A stretch of 64,000 nt of DNA. It comes from Oenanthe sinensis (Eukaryota > Streptophyta > Magnoliopsida > Apiales > Apiaceae). A program made the position numbers and the translations under genes. The notes beneath the pieces are model-generated. The model did not search any database. It saw only the letters and a list, made by a program, of their open reading frames with translations, and was not told where the DNA came from. The stretch lies in contig CM053813.1 in assembly GCA_028671895.1 (NCBI GenBank), positions 10,168,001 to 10,232,000 on the forward strand. Direction: 5' to 3'. This document shows positions 35,534-48,210 of this stretch, piece after piece (the first letter of the stretch is position 1; every line of letters begins with the position of its first letter).

Positions 35534-36050
35534 ACTACTAGTAGTGGCAGATAATCTCATTCTCAACCAAGCAGCAGCTCAGGGGGAGAAACTGAAGGAT
35601 TTACTAGCAGGACTCAGCACGTCAATGATAATCAAGCTGAATCATCTAGGCCACTTCTGCCTAGACATAGGGTGTGGAATAGAGATCACCCCTTTGAGTT
35701 AATTCGAGGAAATCCAGATGCTGGAGTTCAAACTAGATGTGCTTCTCAGAATGCATTTTTATTCTCTGGTTTTCTCTTTGAAATAGAGCCAAAGAAAGTG
35801 GAAGAAGCATTGGAAGATCCAGATTGGGTAATAGCTATGCAATAAGAACTCAATCAGTTTCAGAGACAAAAAGTTTGGAAGCTGGTACCCAGGCCAAAGA
35901 ACAAGTCTATAATTGGCATAAAATGGGTATTCAGAAATAAACTGGATTAAGATGGCATTGTTACGAGGAACAAAGCCAGACTGGTTGCTAAAATTTATTC
36001 TCAAGAAGTAGGAATAGATTATGATGAAACATATGCACTAGTGGCAAGGC
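35534..36050 (+). pseudogene. Sirevirus RT, N-terminal remnant only
   Basis: Linker and first part of reverse transcriptase with stops: VWKLVPRPKNKSIIGIKWVF, then ARLVAK and GIDYDETYALVARL. At about 36050 the RT similarity stops abruptly. Neither the YVDD catalytic motif nor any RNase H motif is present downstream. An internal deletion joined RT to the envelope-like region, so the element cannot reverse-transcribe itself. One polypurine motif (AGGGGGAG) sits within this part at 35580. Confidence 0.8.
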
Positions 36051-38640
36051 TTGTTACTGTTTTGATTGATCCAATTCAGAATCTGTCTTCACAGACAGTT
36101 GGGGGCATCACTGACTCTAACGAGCCATTCATTACATTGTCAAATGTGGTGACCCCCTGGACTTAACATCTCCAGATCCTATTCAGGATGTTTTTCCTCC
36201 CCAAAAGGGTGACGTGGAAAGGCAACTCTCCCAAAGAAGGGAAGAGGTCTCAATTCAAGGAGTAGCTGTGTCAACAACATCACCACTTCAAGCGGAAGTG
36301 CCTTCACAGGCGTCACGGGGAACCACAGGCTCTCATTTGTCAATTACAACATTGCCTGAGTTGGTGACCCCCTGGAAATTCCAAGTCCAGCTCCTACACA
36401 TGAGGTCATCTCCACCTTAATAGGTCAGGCGGAGGGACAATACACCTATAGAAGGGATGTGGACTCTATTCATAGAGTATCTGCTACTTTGTTAGTAGAA
36501 CCTGTTCAGGGTGTCTCTAAGCAGGTAATGCCTTCATTGGCTTCAGTTGGCATCACAGACTCTTCAACTTTGCCAATCATTACAGAATCCATAGTGGTGA
36601 CCACACTGGGTCTCAACCCCCTAGTTCCTGAAAAAGGAGTTCTCCCCACCCAAAGTGGTCCGGCGGAGAGGCAACCTACCCATTGAAGGGATATGGATTT
36701 TAATGTAGGTACAGAAGATCTAAGTGCTATTATGGAAATGAGTGAAACAATTAACTTTGATGATCTTGTGTTCCCTAACCCTGATTTCCCGAGTGTGAGT
36801 GTTGAGGGTCGTGCACAAACAGAAACAGTGAGGAGTGAGACACCCACTACCCAAATAAACACCCCACACACTGCACACAGCCAAAGGATTCTAAATATGG
36901 AGGCCCAAGTAACTAAAATTCACTACTCAATAAGAAAGATCTTGGAAGTGCAGGAGCAGCAACAAGCGGAAATGAAAGAAATCAAAGATTTGGTTAAACA
37001 ATTGCTAGCTCAGAAAGTTCATATCTCTACTCAATCAACTTAAACAACTCAGATTACTCAGGTCAGAAGGGAGGATAACCCAACTGAGGGGGAGAGGGTA
37101 GTACAAGAAAAAGTTAGAGTTGAAATGATATTGAAATATACAGCTCAGGGGGAGTCAGATATTTTCTATAGACCAGGAGCTAGGCAACTTGAAGAAGGAG
37201 AAATATTTGAGCCCTATGTGCCAATGGAGATTCCAACAGAGATTGAAATAGAGGAAACTGCAAAATTAGCTAGAATAGATGTTGAGGAGGAGTTTGCTGA
37301 AGAATATGCTTTTGATGATGACTGTCTTCTAGTTGGTGTAGATGAAGTTGTTACTGAAGGTATAGATCAAGATCAAGAACTGATGAAGAGAAAATGGAAG
37401 AGAGTACAACACGCAATAGAAAGAAGAAATAGAGTCAAGGACATTGAAGCAAAGGTTGGTCCTGATTGGGATGAAGCAAGGAGTCTACTGAAGAAGAAAG
37501 AGTTAACTCTTACTCAGAAGAAAGACATAAAAGTCCTTGATCTCTTCAGAACCATGAGGGAAAGATTTGAAGATGTTCATGAATTCTATGCTATGCTATT
37601 AGAAGAGATTACAAGCGTGTTAGTAAGTGCATCCAAGTACGGGTGAAAAATGTTCATAAATTCTACAACACTGGGATCAAAGGTATTGTCGACAAAGAGT
37701 TTTGAAAAGATGAATATTGTGGAGCTGTATGTGCTGAAGAGGAAAGTCATCTTTGGTGGGCATAAAACAAATGAGATACTGAGAGATATGATTGAGAAGA
37801 AAATTATAGAGATCGGTATCGAAGCATTTGAGAAGCCTCCGGTGGTCAAGTACTACAAAGCAATAACACTTCATAACCTAACTTTGTCTGATAAAATGTC
37901 TGGACTCAAGTCATGCAATGTTCATACAGTATGTAGAAGGGAGACTTAGAAGCAAGAAGAATAGAACAAACGAAGATCTAAGAGCTGCTGAGTTGATCTA
38001 CGTATTCAGGCTGAACAGAGCAATTAAAACTTATGGAACATATCTAATGGAGACAACCAAATATTACCAAGATCCAGTATATGTAAGAAGAGAGGATGGC
38101 ACTGAAGTACTTGAAGCTATAAGAGATTTTGAACCTTGCATTCAGACGGAGCCGAATGGAACAAAATACTTTCTTTTCAAGAAGAATGGAATGGATAAAA
38201 AGAAAGAGCTATCAAAACTGAGGAGAAATAATTATGAAATTGTACGAAAAGTCCTTTCAGGAGTAAAGAGATCCACTGTCAAATCAGACAAAAAGGCTTG
38301 GAGGATGATTGGAGACGTTCTAAGGGAGAAGCTAGCAGAAGAGTCGATGCATGACACTGACAGAGTTAAAGGCTTTCCAAAAAGGATAATAGTGTTCATG
38401 TTTTCAAAGAGACAATCTCTGGCCTTTCAACTCAATCTCCAAGACAAACTCAACCGCTTTTCTCACTGAAGTTTTGAAGAAGTTAGAAGAACCACCTCCA
38501 GTCAATACTCTTGAAGTAGAAGCTAGAGACATAGTGAAGGCAAGGTTGGAGCAGAAGGAAGAAGAGCTCAGAAAGCATTACTCCGAAACAAGATCTAAAC
38601 ACAAGCAAGACTCAGTACAAAGAAGCAGAAGATCATAGAA
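36051..38640 (+). pseudogene. Sirevirus envelope-like / ORF3 region
   Basis: A long post-pol region with open pieces at 36214-36420, 36459-36686, 36693-37043, 37125-37646, 37650-37949 and 37918-38469. The first kilobase encodes degenerate repeats of a Thr/Ser/Pro-rich segment, with variants of GITDS and VVTPW. A Gln/Glu-rich predicted coiled coil (KILEVQEQQQAEMKEIKDLV) and acidic and basic alpha-helical parts follow. No signal peptide or clear membrane span was seen. The position between RT and 3' LTR fits the extra ORF of Sireviruses, sometimes called envelope-like, whose function is unknown. Stops at 36684, 37041 and 37644 and a frame change near 37930 break it. AGGGGGAG motifs lie at 37087 and 37147. 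Confidence 0.65.
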
Positions 38641-38814
38641 TTATCTGTTCAGACTAGAGGAACAAACTTCTATTGTACACAAGAAATCTGGAAATGTAAA
38701 ATCTAATCCAGAATGTAATTAATATTATTTACTGTCTTTCTGCACTTTACTTTTTCTTGTAAGTATCAGTTGAGTTATCCTCTCACAAGATTTGTTTGTC
38801 GAACTCTAATAACC

Positions 38815-38828
38815 AAATAGGGGGAGAT
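38815..38828 (+). promoter_or_regulatory. Polypurine tract of the Sirevirus element
   Basis: AAATAGGGGGAGAT immediately before the 3' LTR start TGTAAATC. Confidence 0.88.
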
Positions 38829-40206
38829 TGTAAATCATAATATAACGTAGTATGTAATAGTGATAACGATAACTCAACTAAGAAACAAAGACAGATAAAT
38901 AATACTAATATGCAGCACAGGAATCCAGAATGACATGCAAACGAAAATCATACATACGTCATTGCAGAACACTCAAGATGTAAGGTTTACTGAACGACAG
39001 CGAGAGAAATTCATTAATATGTTCAGGCCTCAGCAACAAATAAGTGTTCAGTAGATTTCAGACTAAAGATAGTGCAATGATTCAAGTATAGTTATCAAAG
39101 GGTTTCAGTGATCAGAAGCAATGAAACAGTCCAAAGTTAATCAGCTGAAACAGAACAGAAATCAAGGGAATTCAATTCAGTGTTGGTCGTTTATAAACCA
39201 GACCAGTGCACTAAGCGTTAGCACAATAAGAAAAGAATTATCTTGATTAATCAGAAGAAAATCAGTTGATCCAACCAGAAGAGTGAAAACCAAGTTAGTA
39301 ATTACTTCAAGCACTTTAAGAATTTGGTTAAGGTAAGCATTACTACCTTTGGTGTTCCTATAAACTTGAAACCATGTATGAGGCGCATCATATCTTCCAA
39401 GGTACAAAGAAACAGCTATTCAAAGAATCTAAGTCATTGGTTGCGCCTACACAAGGTAACTCCTAGTGCAGGCGCAACAAAAGATGACAACAAGAGTTTT
39501 CTAAGTACTTGGGCACAAGGAAAGAGTTGGTGGCGCCTCTACAGGGGAATCACAGTGCAAGGCGCAACATAATGAAGTTGTGGCGCATCAAATCAAGCAT
39601 GGAAGATTTTGTGGCGCCTATACACTGCAACTAGTGTGCAGGCGCAACAAAAGTACCACAAGGCACAACAAAACTTCAATGAATGTTTATAAGTGATTTC
39701 ATGGCGCCTACATTGTGGAATAACAGGAGAGGCGCAATAAAAATCATATAGGCGCAACAAAAGGTTAAAGGCGCAACAAAGGATTTCAGTGGCGCCTACA
39801 CACTACCACCACTCTTGCAGGTGCAACAAAGGACTTAAACAATTGTGGGAATCAATTTGCAAAAATTCTACAAATTATATATGGGTGAAAATCAATATGG
39901 ACAGAGAGGTATTCATTCATCATCAACAAAAGAGATACAGACGGGAGCTCCATTAAAGACTTGCATTTATATCACCCAACTGTACTTCTATTGTAACATT
40001 GATTGAACCCATTGAAGCTAATCATTTGATTAGAAGTGTAGCACCTCAGGGATTTAATAATACATTGTTATTTCCCCGAATCTTTATATTTCATTAACTG
40101 CCATTTTCATATCTTAAAAACACAAACACTTAATCCGCAATATAACGAAAAATCTACCACATCATATTCAACCCCCGCCCCCTCTATGATGATTTTGGAC
40201 CTAACA
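38829..40206 (+). repeat. Sirevirus 3' LTR (1378 bp)
   Basis: Begins TGTAAATCAT and ends CCTAACA, followed by the AACAA duplication. It aligns with the split 5' LTR (68 + 1306 bp) with several percent difference. The GGCGCC/GGCGCAACA hairpin motifs lie at about 39380-39840 and are better preserved here than in the 5' copy. Confidence 0.93.
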
Positions 40207-42155
40207 AACAAGAACGTGACTAAGTTGGAATATCGTATAGAAGTAAGGCTTTTTGTAGGCTATCCCATGGGAATGAAAGGATATTTATTTTATAGTCCTT
40301 AGGATCAGGATGTCATTGTTAGTACCAATGCTAGATTCCTAGCGGAAGACTATATGAACCATAAACCCATGAGAAGTATTGTTTTAGAGGAACTAGTGAG
40401 AGAGACAAAAAATGACCAAGTGCCAATAGTACAAGTAGAACAGCCACAAGAGAACACACAACATATCACTAATACCACACTGGTGTCTCGTCATAGTGGA
40501 AGGGTTATTCATAAACCAAACAGATTCATGTTATTGGGAGAGTCTTCGGACTTGGTCTCTGAGGAACGTGATGAGGATCCCATGACATACGATGAAGCAA
40601 TGCAAGACAAAGATGCAGATCTATGGCAAAAAGAAATGAAATCTGAGATGTAACATATATATTCAATCAAGTTTATGAGCTCGTGGAACCACTCAAAGGT
40701 GTAAAACCCATTGGATGTAAGTGGATCTATAAGAGAAAAACAAATCTGAAAAAGGTAAAAGCTAGGAAAGCAAGACATGTTGCGAAAAGGTATACTTAGA
40801 AATAAGGGATCGATTATGAGGAAACCTTTTCGCCAGTAGTCATGCTAAAGTCGATCCAGATTCTTTTATCTATAGCAGCTCATCTCGATTATGAGATTTA
40901 GAAAATGGATGTCAAGACAACTTTCCTAAATTGGAATCTTGATGATGAGGTCATCTATATGCAACAACCAGAAGGATTCATTAAGGAAGGCCAAGAACAT
41001 CTGGTATGTAAGCTTAAGAAGTCCATTTATGGACTTAAACAAGCTTCTAGGTATTGGTATATTTGCTTTGATGAGGTAATCTAATCATACGAATTTGATC
41101 AATATCCAAGCGAGTCGTGTATGTACAAGAAAAGTGAGGGCAGTTTAGTGACTTTTCTAGTGCTATACGTAGATGATATTTTAATCATTGGAAATAATGT
41201 AGAGATGTTATCAGCGATAAATGCATGGTTTTTCAAAAGTTCAAAATGAAGGACTTAGGTGAAGCAGCATACATCCTTGGGATCAAAGTTATAAGGGATT
41301 GTAAGAAAAAGATGTTGGCTTTATCCTAAGAGCCCTACATTGATGAAGTATTTGCTCATTTTAACATGCATGACTCTAAGAAGGGTAACCTACCTTATAA
41401 ACATGGAGTTGCTCTATCGAAGAAACAGTGTCCCACGACATTAGTGGCGATAAAGAGCATGAAAGCGGTTCCCTATGCTTCGACATGTGGAAGCTTAATG
41501 AATGTAATGTTATGTACGAGACCTAATATTTGTTTTGCCATGGACATGGTTATCAGATATTAGTCAAACCCAGGACATGAACATTGGAGTGTAGTAATGG
41601 CTATACTCAAGTACCTGAGAAGGACTAAGGAGTATATGCTAATTTACAAGGCCTTAGATTTCTTACTTATGGGATATACCAATTCAGATTTCTAAGCAGA
41701 TACAGATAAAAGGAAATCAACCTCGGGATATGTGTTTACCTTAAGAGGTGGAGCTGTAATATGGATGAGTGTAAAGCAGAAATGCATTGCTGACTCTACC
41801 ATGGAAACTGAATATGTGGCAGCCAAATATGTGGCAGCCTCGGAGGTAGCCTCAGAGGCGATATGGTTCAGAAACTTTCTTTTTGACATAGATGTGGTAC
41901 CTTATTTACCTAAGAGCTTAACAGTGTATTATGATAACACTGGTGTTGTGGCGAATGCAAAGGAACCGCGAGACCATAAGGCAGCAAAACACATCAAGCG
42001 TAAGTATCACCTTATATTTCATTAAGCGGAGAGATATTATTGTGACTGATATATCATCAAACGACAATCGGGCAAATCCTTTCATAAAGAGCTTACCAGC
42101 TAAGGCTTTTGAGCAGCACGTGGAGGCGATAGGAGTTAGATGTATGGTCACATAG
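40207..42155 (+). pseudogene. Outer copia polyprotein, 3' half (integrase end, RT, RNase H)
   Basis: Continues the frame interrupted at 8761. Integrase C-terminal part: RLFVGYPMGMKGYLFYSP, followed by a stop. Linker: VSRHSGRVIHKPNRF. RT from about 40620: GVKPIGCKWIYKRK, YEETFSPVVMLKSIQILLSI, KMDVKTTFLN, YGLKQASRYW and LVLYVDDILIIGNN near 41165. RNase H from about 41600: GYTNSDF, ADSTMETEYVAA, YYDNTGVVANAKEPR and KHIKRKYHLI, ending near 42155. Many stops and several frame changes show long decay. Motif residues such as YVDD persist only as relics. Confidence 0.87.
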
Positions 42156-42223
42156 TAGTTATTTAATTAGTAGTGGATTGCTTGTAATAAAACACTGATA
42201 TACTCAAAGAATAACTTGAGTAT

Positions 42224-42234
42224 AAGTGGGAGAT
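42224..42234 (+). promoter_or_regulatory. Polypurine tract of the outer copia
   Basis: AAGTGGGAGAT just after the RNase H end, in the place and form typical of copia elements. Confidence 0.75.
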
Positions 42235-43320
42235 TATTAGGGAGTATACTGAACTATTCATTTGATGTATATGACATTGTCTTTTTTATTGATAATCTTG
42301 AATGCATATTTTAACATTGTTTGTATATTATATATTATGGAAAATCTAATATCAAATGGGATACCAGAAGATTAGATTGTCAGTGTCTATATATAATATA
42401 ATAAATGTTCACAGTTTAAGTGGAGTTAAATAAATCACTAGAATGACTGAAGTATTATTTAGAAATAATCTATCTTTATTATTGAATAATAATTGTATGC
42501 TTTGTGTATATTAAACGGGATTAAAATATTAGAATTGTTTTTCTATTCTAACAATAAAGAAGAACTAAGATTCTATAATATTATTATTGCTTAGGTTCTT
42601 AATCCGAATACAGTGATTGACACTTGTTTGCAATGCACATGTTTTGATTCATATGTGATGTGATTTATTGTTAATCACAATATTATGTTTTGGACAATGA
42701 CATTGCATACAGAGTGGGATATTGACTATAAAAGGAAACCGTGTCCAAAAATATTCAGGTGATGATGTCCTCTTGAAAGCTCATAAAGATAATTATGCTT
42801 TATCCTACAGGCAGGTTTGTTCTTGCATAATTATAAGGTAGAGTGGATGATCAAGGATAAAAGATGTTGATTAAATTAATTATCAAAAATTAGTTTAATT
42901 AATGGATATTTGATATCTTAAACATGGGGAATTTAATAAGTAAATAATATTGGAGACGAGTTAATAATTAAATTACGGCATTAAGAGAAGTAGTGCAAAT
43001 ATTAATTTTTTAGTTGGTTGAATTAATATTTAATGACATTGGGCTTGACCCTGAATGTCATTGGAAGGTCAGACCTAATTATCCAAGATCCCTACTATAG
43101 TCTTTATATTCATCTTATTCTCTTCTAGCTAAGGGTTTGGAAACTAGGATTTTTGTGAGCGGTCATTCAAAGAGGCAACCAAGAACTAGGGTTCCAAGAT
43201 CTCAAAGCTAGAAGGGAGGCAACCTTGGAAGGATCGAAGGTCACACTTCGCTCAAGGTAAATACGAGAATACAGTAGAAGATGTGAATTTGAATCGCTTG
43301 CATCGTATCGATTCAGGTTA
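42235..43320 (+). repeat. 3' LTR of the outer copia (end approximate)
   Basis: Begins TATTAGGGAG after the polypurine tract and is non-coding. The 3' border near 43320 is a guess, since no 5' LTR is available for comparison and no target duplication could be fixed. Confidence 0.5.
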
Positions 43321-44211
43321 ACTTTCTATTCAAACTCGTTCATTTTCATATCATAAAATGCAATATCATGATTCGATTGTCCCAACACTTTAAACAGATC
43401 CCATAATTCATATGAATTGGTTTAATCAATAAACTAATTTATTTGAATAGTTTTATGGGAGTATAGTTTTTATATACAAAAGTTTATAATTTAATTACCA
43501 TGTTTCGATCTTGTTGTTGATCTTATGTGTTTGTTTTAGAACGGACAAAGGTGTTTTAGTCATGCTATTACTAGTTTTATGGTTTAATTCATTTGGTTGT
43601 CTTACTTGTATTTATTTTAATGAGGCTATTATCATGTTTTATTTGATTCTAGCTATTATTCTTGATCCTGACCTTGTTTTGATTAGATTTTATTAAACGG
43701 CATGCTAGTTTCTCTTTTCATGATATTAATGTTAATATATTTTTTTATGGTCACCTCATGCGTTCTAATATGGGTTTTTGGATTTTCTTTGATTTTAGAT
43801 GAGGTTTAAAACAGCTTGACTAGGTTTAAAATTTTTGGGTTAACCAATTTTTATTTAGCCTTATATATGTGTACTAGTAATTGTCAATGTTTAGTTTAAT
43901 AAAGTTAGTATGGATACTCTAGCCTGTTAATTATGTTTTGTCATTAGAGTTTAGTAGAATGCCATGTCTTGCATTTTTCTAGTCACACTGTATGTATGTT
44001 TTTTTTAAAAAAACTTATGTAACACCTATCTCCTGTTTAGCTAAATTTCTTGTGTAAATCTTAACATGTTTGGTTAATTTTTTATGTGTTTTTTACGAGT
44101 TAAACAATGCAATGATATTTGTTTAATTCATATTACATAATTTTGCCATGTCTTGTGTAATCTGGTTTTTGGTCATTTTTAAAAATAAAATAAAATAGAA
44201 TAGATTGCGTG

Positions 44212-44263
<52 letters not shown>

Positions 44264-44972
44264 TGTTTGGATTGAATCTTTTTTTGGATTATAATTGTTT
44301 AAATCTGATTTATTATATTTCTTTATTTTTTTAATTAATTGATTTTCTTGCATTGAGATTTATTGATTAATTTTACATTACTTTTGTATGTGTTAAAAAA
44401 AATGGTTTTTTCCCTTAATGCGTTTATTGTTGGTTATTTATTTTTGAGCTTTTTGTTCTTTTCATTGTGGTCAGGTGCTATCTCTGTAATGATAATAAAT
44501 ATTATTTTTGTTAAACCATTTGAGTGTATGCATGTTAACGCATCTTGCTAGCCACATATGTATTGGTTTTAAATTCTGTTATTGAATTTACATGTTTTAT
44601 ATTTGTATTATTTAACAAGTTACTGTATATGATTAGCTTGCATGCGATGTTTTTGCGAATTTCATTATAAATATAGTCAGGAGATTATTTTTATAGAATA
44701 AAATACTATTTTTTTGATAATGAAAATGGAAAATTCTGTCTGAGATTTGGGTTTTAAGTGGGACCAGTGGGACCCATCCGAAACCTCGGAATTATCCACT
44801 GATATATCAAAATTGATGTATTTAATTCTAGACAAAAAATCTCTTTATAATGTGTTTCTGATTGTAGCATAATATAATTCCTCTTAATTTATTTAATTGA
44901 GTAGATAATTCTTTGTAGTTGTTTAGTTATTCAAGTGAATTAATTGGAATTATTGATTTCTTTATTTTAGAT
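43321..44972. other. AT-rich stretch before the truncated copia
   Basis: No gene recognised. It may include the leader of the copia that follows, since a TTTATTTTAG acceptor-like sequence lies right before its gag ATG. An (AT)n microsatellite lies within. Confidence 0.45.
44213..44260. repeat. (AT)n microsatellite
   Basis: About 24 uninterrupted AT dinucleotides. Confidence 0.95.
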
Positions 44973-46340
44973 ATGACTGGTGTTGATGGAGCTAGCTTGT
45001 CTGGTAATGCCACTGCTGAGGTAGTGTCTGTGTCTAATGCGACAACCCTTGCGGTGCCAAATACGGTTGTGCTGGTAACCGCCCAGGCGGAAAAACTGAA
45101 AAAATTCAGTGGGCTGAATTTTAAGAGGTGGCAACAAAAGATGTTGTTTTACTTAACCACTTTGAACCCCTTGAGGTTCTTGATTGAGGACGCACCTATG
45201 CTGAAAGAAGGTAACACTGATGTTCAGCGTGTTAGTGCAGTCCAAGAGTGAAACCACTCAGATTTCTTGTGCAGAAATTATATAATGAACCGTCTGAGTG
45301 ATTCACTGTACAATGTGTATAGTGTGCTAAAGACGTCCAAGATTCTGTGGGACTCACTCAACAAGAAGTACATAATTGAGGATGTGGGTACTAAAAAGTT
45401 TATAGTGGCCCGACTTCTCGAGTGATCATGCATGACATGGAAGCTGAGGGTATGTCCATGAATGAGGCATTTAAAGTTGCCATGATTATTGAAAAATTGC
45501 CCCCTGGTTGGATGAACTTCAAGAATTATTTGCAGTATAAAGGAAAGGAGATGACAGTGCAAGACCTTGTTTTGAGACTCCATATTGAGGAGGATAATAA
45601 AATTTGATATGTCAGCTCTTCAAATACTAATGTTGTGGAGGTCAATATGAATTCCAAGTTCAAAAAGGGGGAACCAGACAAGAGACCCAACCTGGGATTT
45701 AAGGTGTAGTATTCAAGAAGAGATTTCAAGGAAAGTTCTTCAACTGTGACAAAATGGGTTACAAGTCAACTGAGTATAGACTACCAAAGATGAAGAAGCT
45801 TGAGGCCCACATGGTTGATGAAGTAACTCAAGATGTATCTGAGATCAGTCTATCTGCTATGGTTTCTGAGGTGAACCTGTTTGGCTCTAATCCGAAAGAA
45901 TGGTGGATCTACATTGGTGCTACAAAGCACATATGCTCAAACAAGGAGATGTTTCATACCTTCTCACCAATTGATACTAAAGAGAAGCTGTTAATGGGAA
46001 ATTCTGTAACATTTGAGGTCCTAGCAAAGGGCATTGTTGTATTGAAGATGGTCTCTGGTGAGGAGTTGACTCTCAAGGATGTGTTGTATGTGCTGGAGAT
46101 CCAAAGGAACTTGGTTTCTGGGTCATTGCTGAATAAGCATGGATTCATGGTGTTTGAATCTGAGAAGGTTATTTTAACTAAGAGTGGAATGTTTGTAGGA
46201 AAATGCAATATTACTGAGGGCCTTTTCAAACTCAATGTATGAATGTGAAGAATATTAATAAAACTGATAATTCTTCTTCTTGCTTACTTGAGTCTTCCAA
46301 TGTATGGTATGGTGTATTACTTTATCCTTTGTGGATGTGA
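44973..46340 (+). pseudogene. Truncated copia: gag and protease
   Basis: ATG at 44973 (MTGVDGASLSGNATAE). The gag continues as FSGLNFKRWQQKMLFYLTTL, then after stops and shifts as MNRLSDSLYNVY and KLPPGWMNFKNYLQYKGKEM. The knuckle is reduced to CDKMGYKSTEYRLPK near 45745. The protease region 45754-46242 reads EWWIYIGATKHICSNKEMF: the expected DTGAT is YIGAT, so the catalytic Asp is gone. The frame ends at 46242 and no integrase follows. This belongs to a copia family different from the others in the window. Confidence 0.8.
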
Positions 46341-47039
46341 AATAGTAAAAGTGTGGGGTTATCCTAAAAGATTTTTTTTGTGAATTCTAGAATGTAATGA
46401 AACATTCTTAGAAATGTTTGAAATAAGAGAATATCTTGAAGAAGTCTTGATACCAATATATTTGATGATAAAATGACATCCAAAAACAAATTAGTGGTAT
46501 TTTGGATAAATACATAGACAATGGTTGTATATGTGTATTTGATGAATGCGAGTACTATAGAAACTAGAATGTTTTCATAGAGTAAATGAAAATGGAATAG
46601 TTTGAAAAGGTGTGATCTAATTGCCAAATTGAGGACTCTTGAATTTGGTGATTCGATGACTATAAAATTGTCAATTTAGGGACGCTCAAATTTGAGAATG
46701 AGGTAAATTGAAATTGCTAATTTTAGGGACGCTTAAAATTGGTAAGGTTAATAATAGTTTGAAACTTCATTTGAAGATTGGTAAATAAATTATTAATATA
46801 ATAGATATGCCAATGTTATGATGATCAGTGAAAATGATAAAGTCATTTTGTGGTCTTAAAAGACACGAGTGAATGCGTTTTAAATCGGAAAAACGTGATT
46901 TTTTTTCTGCATACTTTGGAATATGCAATTATAAGATCAAATTGTCATATACCAAGTGGAATGTCATGTCATATTCGACGTTGACATAATTCCATTAGAC
47001 AACTACTCTCAATTAGAGTTATCACTATTGATTTTCTAA
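46341..47039 (+). other. Deleted middle of the truncated copia
   Basis: Only very weak echoes of copia pol could be seen. Most of integrase and RT is missing, given that the gap between protease and the RNase H tail is 0.8 kb instead of several kilobases. Confidence 0.4.
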
Positions 47040-47155
47040 AATCAAATGATAACACTCTGGATCCGCTAACCAAGGAGTTAACAAGAGAGTTAGTTGATAA
47101 ATCATCGAAAGGAATCAGATTAATGCCCATAATAAAAGTCGGTAAAAAGAAAATC
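47040..47155 (+). pseudogene. RNase H tail of the truncated copia
   Basis: SNDNTLDPLTKELTRELVDK followed by SSKGIRLMPI matches the C-terminal end of copia RNase H. Isolated from the rest of pol. Confidence 0.65.
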
Positions 47156-47700
47156 CAACCTTGTTAACTGGAGATCCCAAGATCTTGGTTCTTTGGGACA
47201 ACCTAACTGTAAAGACTTAGTGAGATCACTGTGGGGATTTTACTCTCTGGTCCATTCCTATGATGAAAAACAGTGATAAAATTTGGTTAAGGCTAAACTA
47301 TGCTTTTAATGATCCTTATGTGTCAATAAGTCGAACAAAATAATACAATAATATTATTTAAAGAGATCACCTATATGAGTGAAGTGGGGTCGCTTCAAGA
47401 AAGAATTGTGGGGGCCAATTCTGGGTAAAACTTACAGAACCAGGCTAAAGCTCAGGACCAAAATGGGCTGAACAATGAGAACTGAACAAATGCAGGGAAA
47501 GACTCCAGTGGGGGATGTATCATCATTTCACAATACAGAAGAGCAATTCAAGGTCAACGCGACTACTGAAATTCTAGAAAAGTATATATGTTCTTACAAG
47601 GTAAGGTTCAAGGGGTAACACTTACCCATCTTATGCTGGTTTCTACCGCATGCTTTTATCTCTATGTCAAAATATCGTTTTGCAATGTCAATTTTATTCA
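47156..47700. other. Post-pol spacer of the truncated copia
   Basis: Non-coding. It leads to a polypurine-like GTGGGGGAT at 47702-47710. Confidence 0.45.
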
Positions 47701-47710
47701 TGTGGGGGAT

Positions 47711-48210
47711 TGTTAGAATATTTGTTTTGAATAAAATTAAATTGCATATTTTTTGATTTTTGAATTGTAATTTATTATGAGTTGATTTGTAACTCTTATA
47801 ATAATGAGCCAATATTTATTTGGTCATTATTGTGTAGGTTACAAATTAATTTCTTTATAAGTTACATTTCATTTTCCCCTATAAATTGAGCCCTTTGCAT
47901 CATTGTTTGGTACACAAAAATACTCACAAGTTTCATAGCTTCTTGCATACTACTCTTAGAGTTCTAGGTTCAGTTTTCATGAGATAGAAGCCATGTTTGT
48001 TTGGTTCGTAGAAGACGGGTTTTCAGTACTTAAGACCACCTTTGTTCATTGTATTATGGGAGACGGAAGCCAACACACCTTCAAGCACCGTACGGAAGTG
48101 GTTTATCTATTTTAAAGATATCGTGGTTTTCACGTGTTTCGAATTAATCTTGGTATTTCATTCTTGATTTCTTCTCATTTCAGGGATTCCATTAATCTAT
48201 ACTTCCTACA
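47711..48210 (+). repeat. 3' LTR of the truncated copia (end approximate)
   Basis: Starts TGTTAGAATATTTG directly after a polypurine tract. A CCCCTATAAATTGAG box near 47876 looks like a promoter TATA region. The right border is not fixed because no 5' LTR is visible. Confidence 0.6.

Larger units (their letters stand above)
8762..40206 (+). mobile_element. Sirevirus-like Ty1/copia retrotransposon, with two later insertions
   Basis: Both ends are defined. The 5' LTR starts TGTAAAGCAT at 8762 and the 3' LTR ends CCTAACA at 40206. The element is flanked by the perfect 5-bp duplication AACAA (8757-8761 and 40207-40211). Removing the two nested elements and their duplications leaves about 10.3 kb. 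Order: LTR, iMet-type PBS, gag, protease, integrase, truncated reverse transcriptase, envelope-like region, polypurine tract, LTR. The long LTRs, the extra ORF after pol and the repeated AGGGGGAG tracts are traits of the Sirevirus (Maximus) lineage. The LTR pair differs by several percent by eye, so it is older than its two guests. It lacks most of RT and is not autonomous. Confidence 0.92.

Noticed and set aside
46341..47039. Hidden integrase or RT in the truncated copia
   Set aside because: Translations in all frames show no DDE or YVDD context, only weak chance similarities.
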